From assembly GCA_022627515.1 (NCBI GenBank), contig JAKEGK010000021.1, forward strand, positions 1 through 42,045: 42,045 bases of DNA. Direction: 5' to 3'. Origin of the DNA: Gammaproteobacteria bacterium. Lineage in GTDB: Bacteria; Pseudomonadota; Gammaproteobacteria; SZUA-152. Position 1 is the stretch's first letter. Each line of letters opens with the position of its first letter. The translations under genes were made by a program, and so were the position numbers. This document shows positions 24,572 to 33,082 of the stretch, piece by piece. The notes below the pieces were generated by a model. That model searched no databases. It worked only from the letters and a program-made list of their open reading frames with translations, and was not told the origin of the DNA.

Positions 24572-26662
24572 ATGGCGGATTACACGGAAACTAAGCAAAC
24601 CCGGGGCAAAAAGGCTGCCAAAGAGCCTGCGCTCACGGAGTTGCTTGAAAAACTGGAAATTGAGCGGTTGTCGTCCCCGGTTACTCAGGAACATATTAAT
24701 GAACGCACGCCAATGGGCGTCAATTTGATTGCGGATGGCGCCACATTCCGTGTCTGGGCGCCCAATGACGCTATCGAAGTTTATATTCGCGTATCGGCCA
24801 GTCCTGACACCATCAACGGGCCGGATGATCATTGGCAACCCAATGGAGAGCGGCGTTTGCACCGAAATGGTGACAACACCTGGACAGGTTTTCTTCGCGG
24901 TGTTCGTGACGGCGATTTCTACCGCTTTTATATTGCCAACCGGGGCGCGCAACCTTACAAGCGCGATCCTTATGCGCGCGAGCTGGAGTTTTATGGTTAT
25001 CCCGATTGCGATTGCATTGTCCGTGATCCAATCAGTTACCCCTGGCATGATCAACAGCACCGCACCCCGCCGTTTAATGACCTGGTGATTTATGAATTTC
25101 ATATTGGCAGGTTTTATGGCGTGGACAACAATGGCAATGACGCCCGCCAGATGCGGGTGGGAAATTTCCTGGATGTGCTCGATCAGATTCCGCATCTCGT
25201 GGCGCTTGGCGTCAACGCCATCGAACCCATGCCGATCGTCGAATTTCAGGGACCGCATAGTCTGGGTTACAATGGCACGGATATTTTTTCTCCTGAGATG
25301 GATTACGGTGTTGAATCAAAGGACCTGGCGCCCTACCTGGAGAAAGTAAACCGGCTGCTGGCTGATCGCGGCTGCGCGCCGTTGACGCGTGAACAACTGG
25401 AAAGCCAGGTTAATCAGTTGAAGGCCATGATAGACATTTGTCATTTATATGGCATCTCGGTCATTCTGGATGTTGTGTACAATCATGCCGGGCGTTTCAG
25501 CGATGATGATGAAAGTATTTTTTTCTTTGACCACGCTATTACGCCAAACAACAATGAAAGCCTGTACTTCACCGACGGGGAATGGGCGGGCGGACTGGTG
25601 TTTGCCTACTGGAAAAATGAAGTCCGGCAGTTTCTGATTGATAACGCAACGTTCTTTCTTGATGAGTATCATGTGGATGGACTGCGCTATGATGAAGTGA
25701 CCGTAATTGACAATTATGGCGGCTGGCGTTTCCTGCAGGATCTCACGTCCACGGTAAAATATGTAAAACCGCAATCCATTCATATTGCCGAGTATTGGCG
25801 CGATGATCCCTCGGCCGTGCTGCGGGAAACGAACCAGGATGGCGCCGGCTTCGATGCGGTCTGGCATCCGGGCATACGCCATGCAGTGCGCGATGCTATT
25901 GCGCAGGCCGCGCAGGGCAGAGACGCCTATGTCAACCTGAACGCGGTGCGCGATCAACTGTATAAACCCGGCAGCTTTTCCGCGTCGTGGCGCGCGGTAC
26001 AGCACCTGGAAAATCATGATCTGCAACGTTTGGGTAACACCAATGATAGGGAACCCCGCGTTCCCGCATTGGCCGATGCCACGAATCCGCGTTCCTGGTA
26101 TGCGCGCAGCCGTTCGCGTGTTGCAATGGGAATGCTGTTAACAGCGCCCGGCATTCCGATGCTGTTTATGGGACAGGAGATCCTGGAAGATAAATACTGG
26201 AGCGATGCGCCCGATCCCTCCGCGCTGATCTGGTGGGATGGGCTCAAACAAGACAAACACATGCAGGATTATCTGCGCTTCAGCGGTGATCTTGTCTGGT
26301 TGCGGCGGCGGCATCCGGCGCTGCGCGGTGAAGCGATCAATGTATTTCACGTCCATGAAGGCAACCGTGTAATCGCATACCATCGCTGGCTGGAGACCAT
26401 CGGGCGCAATGTGGTTGTGGTCGCGAGTCTTAACGAGTCGGCGTTTCCGGCTTATGACCTGGGTTTTCCCGTCTACGGCGACTGGCTGGAAGTGTTTAAC
26501 AGCGATGCTTATGACAACTGGATTAATCCCAATGTTGCCGGCAACGGTGGCAGGATACAGGTAAACGGATCCGCAATGCATGGACTGCCTTACTCCTGTT
26601 CGATCACCATTCCGGCCAACAGCATGCTGGTGTTTGCCCTGGATGCCGGAGATAACAGTTAA
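24572..26662 (+). CDS. GH13 alpha-glucan branching-type enzyme, 696 aa
   Basis: An N-terminal lysine/glutamate-rich tail (1-45) is followed by a CBM48-like beta-sandwich (about 46-150, 'GVNLIADGATFRVWAPNDAI'). Residues about 165-590 form the catalytic barrel: 'ILDVVYNHAG' (region I), 'VDGLRYDEV' (region II, Asp nucleophile), 'SIHIAEYW' (Glu acid) and 'HLENHD' (region IV). A C-terminal all-beta domain follows ('GRNVVVVASLNESAFP'). The order is that of glycogen branching and related trehalose-forming enzymes, which cut alpha-1,4 links and often transfer to position 6. No glg or tre neighbours are visible, so branching versus hydrolysis is not settled. A strong RBS (AGGAGGGT) lies 5 bases before the ATG. 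Confidence 0.85.
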   Translation: MADYTETKQTRGKKAAKEPALTELLEKLEIERLSSPVTQEHINERTPMGVNLIADGATFRVWAPNDAIEVYIRVSASPDTINGPDDHWQPNGERRLHRNGDNTWTGFLRGVRDGDFYRFYIANRGAQPYKRDPYARELEFYGYPDCDCIVRDPISYPWHDQQHRTPPFNDLVIYEFHIGRFYGVDNNGNDARQMRVGNFLDVLDQIPHLVALGVNAIEPMPIVEFQGPHSLGYNGTDIFSPEMDYGVESKDLAPYLEKVNRLLADRGCAPLTREQLESQVNQLKAMIDICHLYGISVILDVVYNHAGRFSDDDESIFFFDHAITPNNNESLYFTDGEWAGGLVFAYWKNEVRQFLIDNATFFLDEYHVDGLRYDEVTVIDNYGGWRFLQDLTSTVKYVKPQSIHIAEYWRDDPSAVLRETNQDGAGFDAVWHPGIRHAVRDAIAQAAQGRDAYVNLNAVRDQLYKPGSFSASWRAVQHLENHDLQRLGNTNDREPRVPALADATNPRSWYARSRSRVAMGMLLTAPGIPMLFMGQEILEDKYWSDAPDPSALIWWDGLKQDKHMQDYLRFSGDLVWLRRRHPALRGEAINVFHVHEGNRVIAYHRWLETIGRNVVVVASLNESAFPAYDLGFPVYGDWLEVFNSDAYDNWINPNVAGNGGRIQVNGSAMHGLPYSCSITIPANSMLVFALDAGDNS

Positions 26663-27031
26663 GGAAACCCTGAACAAGTCTATGTGTTTAATTGAAGTCA
26701 TGCCGGCGTTCGCCGGCATGACGAACAAGATGCTTAACCAGAGACGCTTTACTGTTTCACGGATGGAACCGGCGGGACAAAGGAGAACAAAAGAGAACAA
26801 AAGGGAAAAGCAAACACTGTTTCAACTCGCCGGTTTCTTATCAAACATGACAACAAGCCGGCGCTGCTGCCGAAAAACAAGCGCCATCAAGTGCCTGCCA
26901 CCTGATCCGGTAATATTCAGGCTTGCCTGAATCCCGGCTGATAGAGAATGATGTGCGAGCCGTAAAACACACGTCATTCTTCCCTATGCGCCATTGATTA
27001 ATGTCAATACGCCTGAGGATTTCTGTTGCAT
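26663..27031. other. Intergenic region without a supported gene
   Basis: Holds the palindrome at 26697-26722. An open frame at 26580-26930 overlaps the GH13 end and the palindrome and has no RBS, so it is not called. Confidence 0.4.
26697..26722. repeat. Perfect palindrome of the REP-like GCCGGC family
   Basis: GTCATGCCGGCG joined to CGCCGGCATGAC by TT, arms of 12 bp. It begins 35 bp after the GH13 stop. The same core (CCGGCGTTCGCCGG) flanks the group II intron at 11430-11450, and a variant is at 30072-30086. It could stabilise or end the GH13 mRNA, but no T tract follows. Confidence 0.75.
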
Positions 27032-27129
27032 ACTTCCACTAAACAAACTTACATTAATAAACGCCAACTTTGATGCAAGGTTGGTGGTTTTCATCAAAGT
27101 TTTAGCAACATACTGATTTACGTGGAAGT
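27032..27129. promoter_or_regulatory. Nested inverted repeats upstream of a small orphan gene
   Basis: Outer arms ACTTCCAC (27032-27039) and GTGGAAGT (27122-27129); inner arms AACTTTGATG (27065-27074) and CATCAAAGTT (27091-27100), both perfect. The last arm ends 26 bp before the GTG at 27156, so the structure would lie in the promoter or leader. It could be a double operator or a leader hairpin. Confidence 0.5.
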
Positions 27130-27155
27130 GCCTGTAATCAATCGAGAGGTGTATC

Positions 27156-27476
27156 GTGGCTTCCAATTACGAACGACTCATACGCGCCATGAATATCCTG
27201 GATGGTCCGGGCAGCATTCAGGAACGCCTGGCCAGCGCGTTCCGGACCGAATTGCAATATGTAGGTCCGGAAGGGCTTGATGAAAGGCTGGTTAACATCC
27301 TGGAGATGATTAACGATGAGCTGACCAAGGTGGAGGCCGACGGCGATAAAGACACATTCGATATGTCCTCGGAAAATATGACCGACTACGAAGCGCAAAC
27401 TCTGGCAAATCAGATCCGGGATATTTACCGCTATCTCGGCGAGCACTACAAAATATCTCCCGCCGAAATGCACTAA
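27156..27476 (+). CDS. Small cytosolic protein of unknown function, 106 aa
   Basis: Starts at GTG 27156 (GAGAGGTG lies 5 bases upstream). The sequence is acidic and helical: 'YERLIRAMNILDGPGSIQER', 'LASAFRTELQYVGPEGLDER', 'ILEMINDELTKVEADGDKDTF' and 'EAQTLANQIRDIYRYLGEHY'. No membrane segment, no Cys. I do not recognise a family. It is followed by an 11-bp tandem repeat and the propeller-protein gene 46 bp downstream on the same strand, so joint transcription is possible. Nested inverted repeats upstream suggest its own regulation. Confidence 0.65.
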   Translation: MASNYERLIRAMNILDGPGSIQERLASAFRTELQYVGPEGLDERLVNILEMINDELTKVEADGDKDTFDMSSENMTDYEAQTLANQIRDIYRYLGEHYKISPAEMH

Positions 27477-27514
27477 AAGTACAATAAAAGTGCACTAAAA
27501 GTACAATTAAAGGA
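27471..27514 (+). repeat. 11-bp tandem repeat, four units, in front of the propeller gene
   Basis: CACTAAAAGTA, CAATAAAAGTG, CACTAAAAGTA and CAATTAAAGGA follow directly. The first unit overlaps the stop of the preceding gene and the last provides the Shine-Dalgarno (AAAGGA) of the next. Confidence 0.8.
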
Positions 27515-27522
27515 TACTCATT

Positions 27523-29010
27523 ATGAAGCTAAGTACGCGTTTTTATAATTTGCTGGCGCTGGCCGTATTGCCGTTGCTGCTACCGCTGTATGTCATAGCC
27601 GATCCGCTTGCCTATGTCGGCAACTTTGACGGCAATTCGGTGACCGTACTTGATACTGCCGGCAACAGCGTCGTGACAACGATTCCGGTAAGCGCAACGC
27701 CGACGCAAATCGTATTCACGCCCAACGGTACGCGCGCGTATGTGCCAGGCTATAACGGTATGGCAGTTTCGGTAATCGATGTTCCCGGCAACACGGTTAC
27801 TGCTACGGTGATGCTGGGCACGCCACCGTGGGGCGCGGCGGTGACACCGGACGGCGCGTTAGTCTATGTCTGTCTGAATTTAACGGGCGAGCTGGCGGTT
27901 ATCTCGACCGCCACCAACACGGAAGTGAAACGGGTTGCTGTCGGGCCGCGTCCGGCGTATGTATTGATTCCGCCCAATGGCCAATACGCTTACGTGACGC
28001 TGGAGCACAGCGATCTCGTTTCCGTTGTCGAACTCGCAACGGATACGGTACTGCCGGCAATTCCTGTCGGAAATCAACCTTATGCCATGGCTGTGACACC
28101 GGACAGCGCTCGCGTGTATGTTGGAAACTACAGCGGCCACACCGTATCGGTAATTGATACCGCGAGTAACACCGTTACCGACACGTTTCCCTCCGGCTAT
28201 TCTCCCTCAAGCATCGCTGTGAATCCCGCTGTTACGGAACTTTATGTCACCAACCGCCTGATAAACACAGTTTCGGTGATAAACATCGTCACGGGCGCTA
28301 TCGAGGCGGCTATACCCGGCGTACAGCATCCAAACGGCGTCGTCTTCAATCCAAACGGCGCGTTCGCTTATGTTACAAACTACGAGGCTGCCAGCGTTTC
28401 AGTCATTGATACCGCAAGCCGCGCCGTGGTTGCAAGCGTGCCAGTTGGATCAGGGCCAGTTGGCATTGCGATTGCCCCGCCGCTGGATACCGATAGCGAT
28501 GGCGTACCGGATGACATGGATAATTGCCCAACGGTCTACAACCCTGACCAACTGGACAGCAATAGTGACGGCTATGGCGACGCCTGTGTTTCACCCGACG
28601 TTGTTATAAATCCCAGCGTGACAATTGGAGTCAATCCGGTTATTGGCAGCGGCGCCGAGATCAAGCAGAACACAACTATTGGCGACAACGCGGCGATTGG
28701 CGCTAATGTTACGGTGAATAGAGACGTTACTGCCGGTGATGATCTTGTGGTGGGTGATGGAACTGTCATTAACCAACAAGTTGTGCTGGGCGATGATGTA
28801 ACGATCGGCGCCAATGTTATCATCAATAGGGACGTAGTCATTGGATCGAGAGTGACCATCGGCAACAGCACCGTGATTGGGAAAGCCACGGTGATCGGTG
28901 ACGATGTGTCGATCGGCAGTAATGTGATGATCGGACAGAATGTTACTGTTCTCGCGGGAGCGGTGATCCCCGACAACGCTGACATCCCGGCCGGTGCGGT
29001 GGTGCCTTAA
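27523..29010 (+). CDS. Exported beta-propeller, TSP3 and hexapeptide-repeat protein, 495 aa
   Basis: Signal peptide 1-26 ('[17 protein letters not shown]', then DP). Residues about 27-320 are YVTN/YncE-type propeller repeats ('[20 protein letters not shown]', '[20 protein letters not shown]', '[20 protein letters not shown]'), about seven of them. Residues about 323-360 form one TSP3 calcium-binding unit ('[20 protein letters not shown]', '[11 protein letters not shown]'). Residues about 362-495 are left-handed beta-helix hexapeptides ('[15 protein letters not shown]', '[20 protein letters not shown]'), normally found in acyltransferases and carbonic anhydrases, here without an obvious catalytic His. 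It is probably a periplasmic or surface scaffold. The combination of the three modules is unusual. Confidence 0.85.
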   Translation: MKLSTRFYNLLALAVLPLLLPLYVIADPLAYVGNFDGNSVTVLDTAGNSVVTTIPVSATPTQIVFTPNGTRAYVPGYNGMAVSVIDVPGNTVTATVMLGTPPWGAAVTPDGALVYVCLNLTGELAVISTATNTEVKRVAVGPRPAYVLIPPNGQYAYVTLEHSDLVSVVELATDTVLPAIPVGNQPYAMAVTPDSARVYVGNYSGHTVSVIDTASNTVTDTFPSGYSPSSIAVNPAVTELYVTNRLINTVSVINIVTGAIEAAIPGVQHPNGVVFNPNGAFAYVTNYEAASVSVIDTASRAVVASVPVGSGPVGIAIAPPLDTDSDGVPDDMDNCPTVYNPDQLDSNSDGYGDACVSPDVVINPSVTIGVNPVIGSGAEIKQNTTIGDNAAIGANVTVNRDVTAGDDLVVGDGTVINQQVVLGDDVTIGANVIINRDVVIGSRVTIGNSTVIGKATVIGDDVSIGSNVMIGQNVTVLAGAVIPDNADIPAGAVVP

Positions 29011-29033
29011 CAGGGATTTTCTCAGTATTTAGT

Positions 29034-29170
29034 ACGTAGCCCGGATGGAGTGTAACGCAATCCGGGAAACAGGGGTTACGTGGACTACGCGGAGTTTGTA
29101 ACCCAAAGGGCACAAGCAAGAGGTTGTGGAGCCACAATGGTGCGCTTCGTGCCTCAGCGGCACCCTACAA
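29034..29170. repeat. Dispersed palindromic repeats, including family R copy 2 (partial)
   Basis: GTAGCCCGGATGGAG...CAATCCGGG (29034-29067) is a palindromic repeat. The segment 29117-29170, with ATGGTGCGCTTCGTGCCTCA and GCGGCACCCTACA, matches the reverse complement of 39898-39930. It fills the space between the propeller gene and the stop of the HhH gene on the opposite strand. Confidence 0.7.
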
Positions 29171-29212
29171 TCGCGGCACCCAGCAATGAATATTTTCGTT
29201 GAAATGCTACAG

Positions 29213-29875
29213 TTAAGCATGTGTGGCGGTTTCTTGCTGTTGCTTGTTTATTTCTTTTCGCAAACGAATCAGCCCGGCCTCGATGCGCGTGAACGTGATA
29301 GCTTTTCTATTGTAACGGCTCAAATCGAGTCCAAGGATCGTGGCAGCTTCGATAACGGCGGGTAAAGGTTCCGGATTACTTTTCTTCCAGAATGGCCGCA
29401 GTTCGCGCAGGAAAATATTCACCGTCACCGGGCCGACGCCATAAAACCGGTCGAGCCTTGCTTCAAGATCCCGGCTGCCACTTGCCATCTCATGCAGCAG
29501 AAGCAGGCTGCCGCCATATTCCGCGTTCAGCGTTTCGCAGATCAGCAAAAGCGTGGTCGATGTTTTGCCGTCGTAACGTACGTAACCGCCTTCCGCCATG
29601 ATGGGATTGACCAAAAAATCCCATCCCGCATCCAGGATTTCATCGGGCGTCAATAAACCATAACGGGCAAAGGTTTGGTATGTGTGTTTGGCGATGGTTT
29701 CCGTAATGCGGGCGCCAAACAGGACGCTGGCCAGAAACCATTTGAAGAGTTCACCGTCCGTGTTTCTGGAAAGGGCAATACCAAGCTCCTCGGAATAGAG
29801 CGCGCTTTGTTTGAGTTTTGCCAGCGTAATGGCCATATGCCGGGGTGATCCGACGGGTTTAAACCGCGATGACAT
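29213..29875 (-). CDS. HhH-type DNA glycosylase/endonuclease III-like protein, 220 aa
   Basis: A helical protein with a helix-hairpin-helix in the right place (about 144-160, 'DRFYGVGPVTVNIFLREL'), preceded by the six-helix pattern 'FKWFLASVLFGARITETIAK', 'HTYQTFARYGLLTPDEIL' and 'YGGSLLLLHEMASGSRDLEA'. Endonuclease III itself has a catalytic Lys in the hairpin (GVGRKTA) and a downstream Asp; here the hairpin is GVGPVTV with no Lys, and no matching Asp-Thr-His follows, so strand cleavage by the usual lyase mechanism is not expected. A monofunctional glycosylase or a DNA-binding role remains possible. No iron-sulfur Cys cluster. The gene overlaps repeats on its 3' side and has no partner. Confidence 0.7.
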   Translation of the reverse strand: MSSRFKPVGSPRHMAITLAKLKQSALYSEELGIALSRNTDGELFKWFLASVLFGARITETIAKHTYQTFARYGLLTPDEILDAGWDFLVNPIMAEGGYVRYDGKTSTTLLLICETLNAEYGGSLLLLHEMASGSRDLEARLDRFYGVGPVTVNIFLRELRPFWKKSNPEPLPAVIEAATILGLDLSRYNRKAITFTRIEAGLIRLRKEINKQQQETATHA

Positions 29876-30021
29876 TTTTCAAATGATAAACTTTTATATT
29901 CCAGGATTATTGATTTTTATCATGACAAAAGCACAACACTTAATTCATATTATTAAAAGGCAGCTTCGCAAGTCTGGGTTGATTATTTGTGGTCATGTCG
30001 GCATGTTGTAAAGTATGCGCT

Positions 30022-30095
30022 GGCATGTCGTTAGCGGCGGCCGGAATCCTTTATCTGCCAGGAATTCATGGGTGCCGGCTTTCGCCGGCAAGACG
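30022..30095. repeat. REP-like palindromic repeat
   Basis: GCATGTCGTTAGCGGCGGCC then GGAATCC, followed by GGTGCCGGCTTTCGCCGGCA and AGACGAAAAAG. It resembles copies at 39752, 41475 and 26697. It lies about 80 bp upstream of the sufC-like gene. Confidence 0.65.
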
Positions 30096-30174
30096 AAAAA
30101 GCCACTTGCTCCGATGCCGCTTAATTGTATTTGCACGCTTATAGTCTTAACGAATCCGGCAATTGGTGTTGCTT

Positions 30175-30885
30175 ATGGCATTACTCGAAGTCAGATCACT
30201 TTCATTTGGCATCGGAAACAGAACCATTCTTGACGATCTGGATTTCCAGATTGACAGGCAGGAGATCCACGCCTTGCTGGGAAGTAATGGCACCGGCAAA
30301 AGCACCCTGGCGCAATTGATTATGGGCTGCTCCGGTTATCAGCCCGGCGCCGGAAAAATCATCTTTGACAATCAACTCATCAACGAACTGCCAATATATG
30401 AACGCGCGCGTCTTGGCATCACCATGGCCTGGCAGGAGCCGGCGCGGTTTGAGGGAGTCGGCGTATGGGATTATGTTTCGTTGAGCAAATCGGACGCTGA
30501 ACCCGCCGCTTGTCTGGATCGGGTGGGACTGGACCCGGCGCTGTACGTGGGACGGCTGCTGGATAAAACACTGAGCGGCGGCGAGCGCAAACGCATTGAA
30601 CTGGCGTCCGTGCTGGCCTTGCGGCCGCGGCTGGCGATACTGGATGAGCCCGCGTCGGGAATCGATATGTTGTCGACCGGTGAAATAGCCGGCGTGATAC
30701 TGTCGCTGAAACGTGAGGGATCGTCCGTGCTGTTAATCACGCACCGCGAGGAAATCGCCCGCATTGCGGACCGCGCATCTTATTTATGTAAAGGAAAAAT
30801 TATCGATACCGGTCCGCCGGATGAGATTGCCGAGCAATATAAATCCCGGGCCTGCAAAGTATGTGATGGAGTTATCTGCCGATGA
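30175..30885 (+). CDS. sufC: SufC-like ABC ATPase of a minimal iron-sulfur assembly system, 236 aa
   Basis: ABC ATPase with Walker A 'GSNGTGKSTLAQ', Q-loop region 'MAWQEPARFEGVGVWDYV', signature 'LSGGERKRIEL', Walker B 'PRLAILDEPASGIDM' and switch His in 'LLITHREEI'. The 'F.QEP...GV.V..Y' region and the 'SGID' D-loop are SufC features rather than those of a transport ATPase. It ends 'SRACKVCDGVIC', a Cys-rich tail. I place the start at the ATG at 30175 (MALLEVRSLSFGI); ORFs begin earlier without an RBS. The stop overlaps the next start (ATGA), so the two are translationally coupled. SufC drives cluster assembly on the SufB partner. Confidence 0.85.
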   Translation: MALLEVRSLSFGIGNRTILDDLDFQIDRQEIHALLGSNGTGKSTLAQLIMGCSGYQPGAGKIIFDNQLINELPIYERARLGITMAWQEPARFEGVGVWDYVSLSKSDAEPAACLDRVGLDPALYVGRLLDKTLSGGERKRIELASVLALRPRLAILDEPASGIDMLSTGEIAGVILSLKREGSSVLLITHREEIARIADRASYLCKGKIIDTGPPDEIAEQYKSRACKVCDGVICR

Positions 30886-31817
30886 GCAATCTTAATGACA
30901 TGATGCGCGTGCTCGGTGATTATTATACCGATGCGGCGATCCTCGCCAATCGGCAAACCGCGCACCTCGTTGCCGATGGAACAAACCTGCTCAGCCTGAA
31001 TGAAATACCCGGCGTTTCGATTGCGGCGGAAACCCGCGGCGAGGAAATCCATGCGGAACTGATTGTCAGGGAAGGCGTGCATATAATAAATCCCGTGCAC
31101 ATGTGCGTTGGCATTCTGGCGCCCGATGGCGCGCAGATCATACGCCTACGCACCCGGATCGAACGGCATGCCAGCGCCAGGCTGATCGCGCATTGCCTGT
31201 TTCCCAACGTGGTCGCGGCGCGGCATGTCATGAATGCCGAGCTGGAAATGGAAGAGGGCGCGCAGCTCGTTTATTCCGAAGGCCACTATCATGGCATGTC
31301 CGGCAACACGGAAGTGATGCCAAAAGCCAGATTGCGCATTGGGCCCGGCGCGCGCTACTTTTCCGATTTTTCACTGACGTCGGACCGGGTTGGAAAACTG
31401 ACTCTGGATTATGCGGTGACAGTGGATGAGGAAGCTGTCGCCGAACTCACCGCGCGGGTGTTTGGTCATGCAACGGATCAAATCAGAATCCGGGATGAAA
31501 TGTATCTGAACGGCAAACACGCGCGCGGATTAATTAAAACCCGTGTGGCCGTTGACGGCCGCGCATCAAGCGAAGTGATCGGGATTACCCACGGCAATGC
31601 CGAAGGCGCGCGGGGTCACATGGATTGCATGGAGATCGTGCGCGAGCAGGCGATTGCCACCGCCGAACCCATCGTGAAAGTAACGCATCCACTGGCCAAG
31701 ATCACGCATGAAGCCGCCGTTGGCACCGTCGACCAGAAGCAGCTGGAAACATTAATGGCGCATGGTTTATCGCCGGAGCAGGCGGTCGATATGGTGATTA
31801 CCGGCATGCTACGTTGA
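30882..31817 (+). CDS. SufB/SufD-like scaffold of the minimal SUF system, 311 aa
   Basis: A short version (311 aa against about 480 for SufB) made mostly of the right-handed beta-helix core: 'EEIHAELIVREGVHIINPVHMCVGI', 'IERHASARLIAHCLFPNVVA', 'LEMEEGAQLVYSEGHYHGMSG', and the C-terminal helical block 'EPIVKVTHPLAKITHEAAVGTVDQKQLE' then 'MAHGLSPEQAVDMVI', which contains the H-E pair for cluster binding. The archaeal/anaerobic-type SufBC pair has this short form and lacks SufA, SufD, SufS and SufE, none of which are seen here. Co-translated with the ATPase. Confidence 0.85.
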   Translation: MSNLNDMMRVLGDYYTDAAILANRQTAHLVADGTNLLSLNEIPGVSIAAETRGEEIHAELIVREGVHIINPVHMCVGILAPDGAQIIRLRTRIERHASARLIAHCLFPNVVAARHVMNAELEMEEGAQLVYSEGHYHGMSGNTEVMPKARLRIGPGARYFSDFSLTSDRVGKLTLDYAVTVDEEAVAELTARVFGHATDQIRIRDEMYLNGKHARGLIKTRVAVDGRASSEVIGITHGNAEGARGHMDCMEIVREQAIATAEPIVKVTHPLAKITHEAAVGTVDQKQLETLMAHGLSPEQAVDMVITGMLR

Positions 31818-32250
31818 ACAGAATACCGCTTGTAATCACAATACCCGAAACGTACTTGTAACCGTTAGGGTACTTGTTATGCCTATCTTATAGTTTTCGC
31901 AGGGTGTGCGCCGCGCACCGGTGATGAGCAATGCGAACCTTTAAAGATGGGCAATGCCCATCCTGCCGTTTTCGTAGGGTGGGCATTGCACACCAAAGAA
32001 GTGTTCCCAATTGCGCAGGCTGGATGAAGCATCCAAAGGGCACTCGTAACCTTTTGGTTAGAAACTTCGCCGCCATCCATTCTTTCAATCCTCCCCTTTG
32101 TAAAGGGAGGTTAGGCGGGATTGAACCGAATTGCCCTGAATAAATTACTAAATCCAAACACCCAACCACAGGAAAGAAACACGCTTTTTTTGCCTGATCC
32201 TGTCGAATGATAAAGCAACGTATTTTCAATAACATATGAAATTCTGCTTG
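31818..32250. repeat. Intergenic repeat cluster
   Basis: Two direct copies of GTTTTCGYAGGGTGKGC (near 31890 and 31967), CCCATC/GGGTGGGCATTGC-type inverted pieces around 31945-31995, and the palindrome CCTCCCCTTTGTAAAGGGAG (32090-32109). Open frames here lack an RBS. No gene. Confidence 0.5.
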
Positions 32251-32252
32251 CG

Positions 32253-32296
32253 TACATTAATGCCAATGCTACATTATTCATTAATGAATACATTAA
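32253..32296 (+). promoter_or_regulatory. Probable toxin-antitoxin operator
   Basis: TACATTA occurs three times (near 32253, 32270 and 32290), and between them lies the perfect palindrome TTCATTAATGAA (32277-32288). The sites end about 20 bp before the antitoxin ATG at 32318, where Phd/YefM-type antitoxins normally bind to repress their own operon. Confidence 0.6.
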
Positions 32297-32317
32297 AACT
32301 AGAGAAGGCCACTATAT

Positions 32318-32632
32318 ATGAGCATTAAAAGCAAAGACATCGTTCCCATCAATCAGGTGCGTGCGCGCTTTACCGAACTGGCGGAAGAAGTCCGCCAGGG
32401 CAGTGAAAAAATCGTGACACGCAATGGCGAAAGTTATGTGGCGCTGGTCGATGCAAGGCGCCTGGATTATTACCACCAGCTGGAGAAAGAAAATATTCAT
32501 TTGATTTTGCTCCAGGATGTTAAGCGAGGCCTTTCAGATATTGGAGCGGGCAGATACAGCAAAGTCGCAGAAGCGCAAGCCCGTTATCAAGCGCGACTGA
32601 GTAAAAAATCCAAACCAAAACCAAAAAAATAA
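32318..32632 (+). CDS. Phd/YefM-type antitoxin, 104 aa
   Basis: The N-terminal DNA-binding fold is recognisable: 'DIVPINQVRARFTELAEEVR' followed by 'EKIVTRNGESYVALVDARRL' (the usual 'I.TrnG.p.avlv....Y' strand). The C-terminal part is helical and ends in a very basic tail (KKSKPKPKK). It would repress the operon and neutralise the toxin encoded 12 bp downstream. GAGAAGG lies about 13 bases before the ATG. Three TACATTA repeats and a palindrome upstream fit autoregulation. Confidence 0.8.
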   Translation: MSIKSKDIVPINQVRARFTELAEEVRQGSEKIVTRNGESYVALVDARRLDYYHQLEKENIHLILLQDVKRGLSDIGAGRYSKVAEAQARYQARLSKKSKPKPKK

Positions 32633-32644
32633 CAACAACAAAAC

Positions 32645-33025
32645 ATGAGCCAACACGCCACGGTTTACATCACGCAAAACTTCGAAAATAATCTCGACTC
32701 CATTGAGCAGTTCTTTACAGATAACGAAGCGCCAGAACAATTTGACGCTCTGATCGAGGACCTGTTCGGTACGATTATTCCCAACCTGCAAAGATTTCCC
32801 CTTTTGGGTAAAAATTTTCTAGAGCACCAGCCGGGATCAATAGAAGGTGTAAACCTTACAGAATCTATACAACGGTATTTAAATGGCAAAGGCGAGGTAC
32901 GCGAGTACATAACCGGGGATTACCTGATTCTCTATGCATTGATAGCCGGCATTATATATCTGTTGAGCATCAAACATCACAAACAACTGGCATTTGACTT
33001 TATCAGCACATGGATTGATAACTGA
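32645..33025 (+). CDS. RelE/ParE-type toxin, 126 aa
   Basis: The sequence 'TVYITQNFENNLDSIEQFF' is the typical first strand and helix ('v.it..f..nL..i..f'), with 'PNLQRFPLLGKNFLEHQPGS' in the centre and a final 'REYITGDYLILYALIAGIIY' and 'LLSIKHHKQLAFDF' strand pair, as in ParE-like proteins. The central insert makes it longer than usual (90-100 aa). RelE-type members cut mRNA at the ribosome and ParE-type members poison gyrase; this one cannot be placed. It lies 12 bp after the antitoxin stop. Confidence 0.75.
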   Translation: MSQHATVYITQNFENNLDSIEQFFTDNEAPEQFDALIEDLFGTIIPNLQRFPLLGKNFLEHQPGSIEGVNLTESIQRYLNGKGEVREYITGDYLILYALIAGIIYLLSIKHHKQLAFDFISTWIDN

Positions 33026-33082
33026 CAAAATCCTGATTCATCATTCCAGCAATACAATTTGCCTGTCATCCCGGTGTGACCG

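Noticed and set aside
26580-26930. 116-aa plus-strand ORF after the GH13 gene
   Set aside because: Overlaps the GH13 end and a REP-like palindrome; no RBS.
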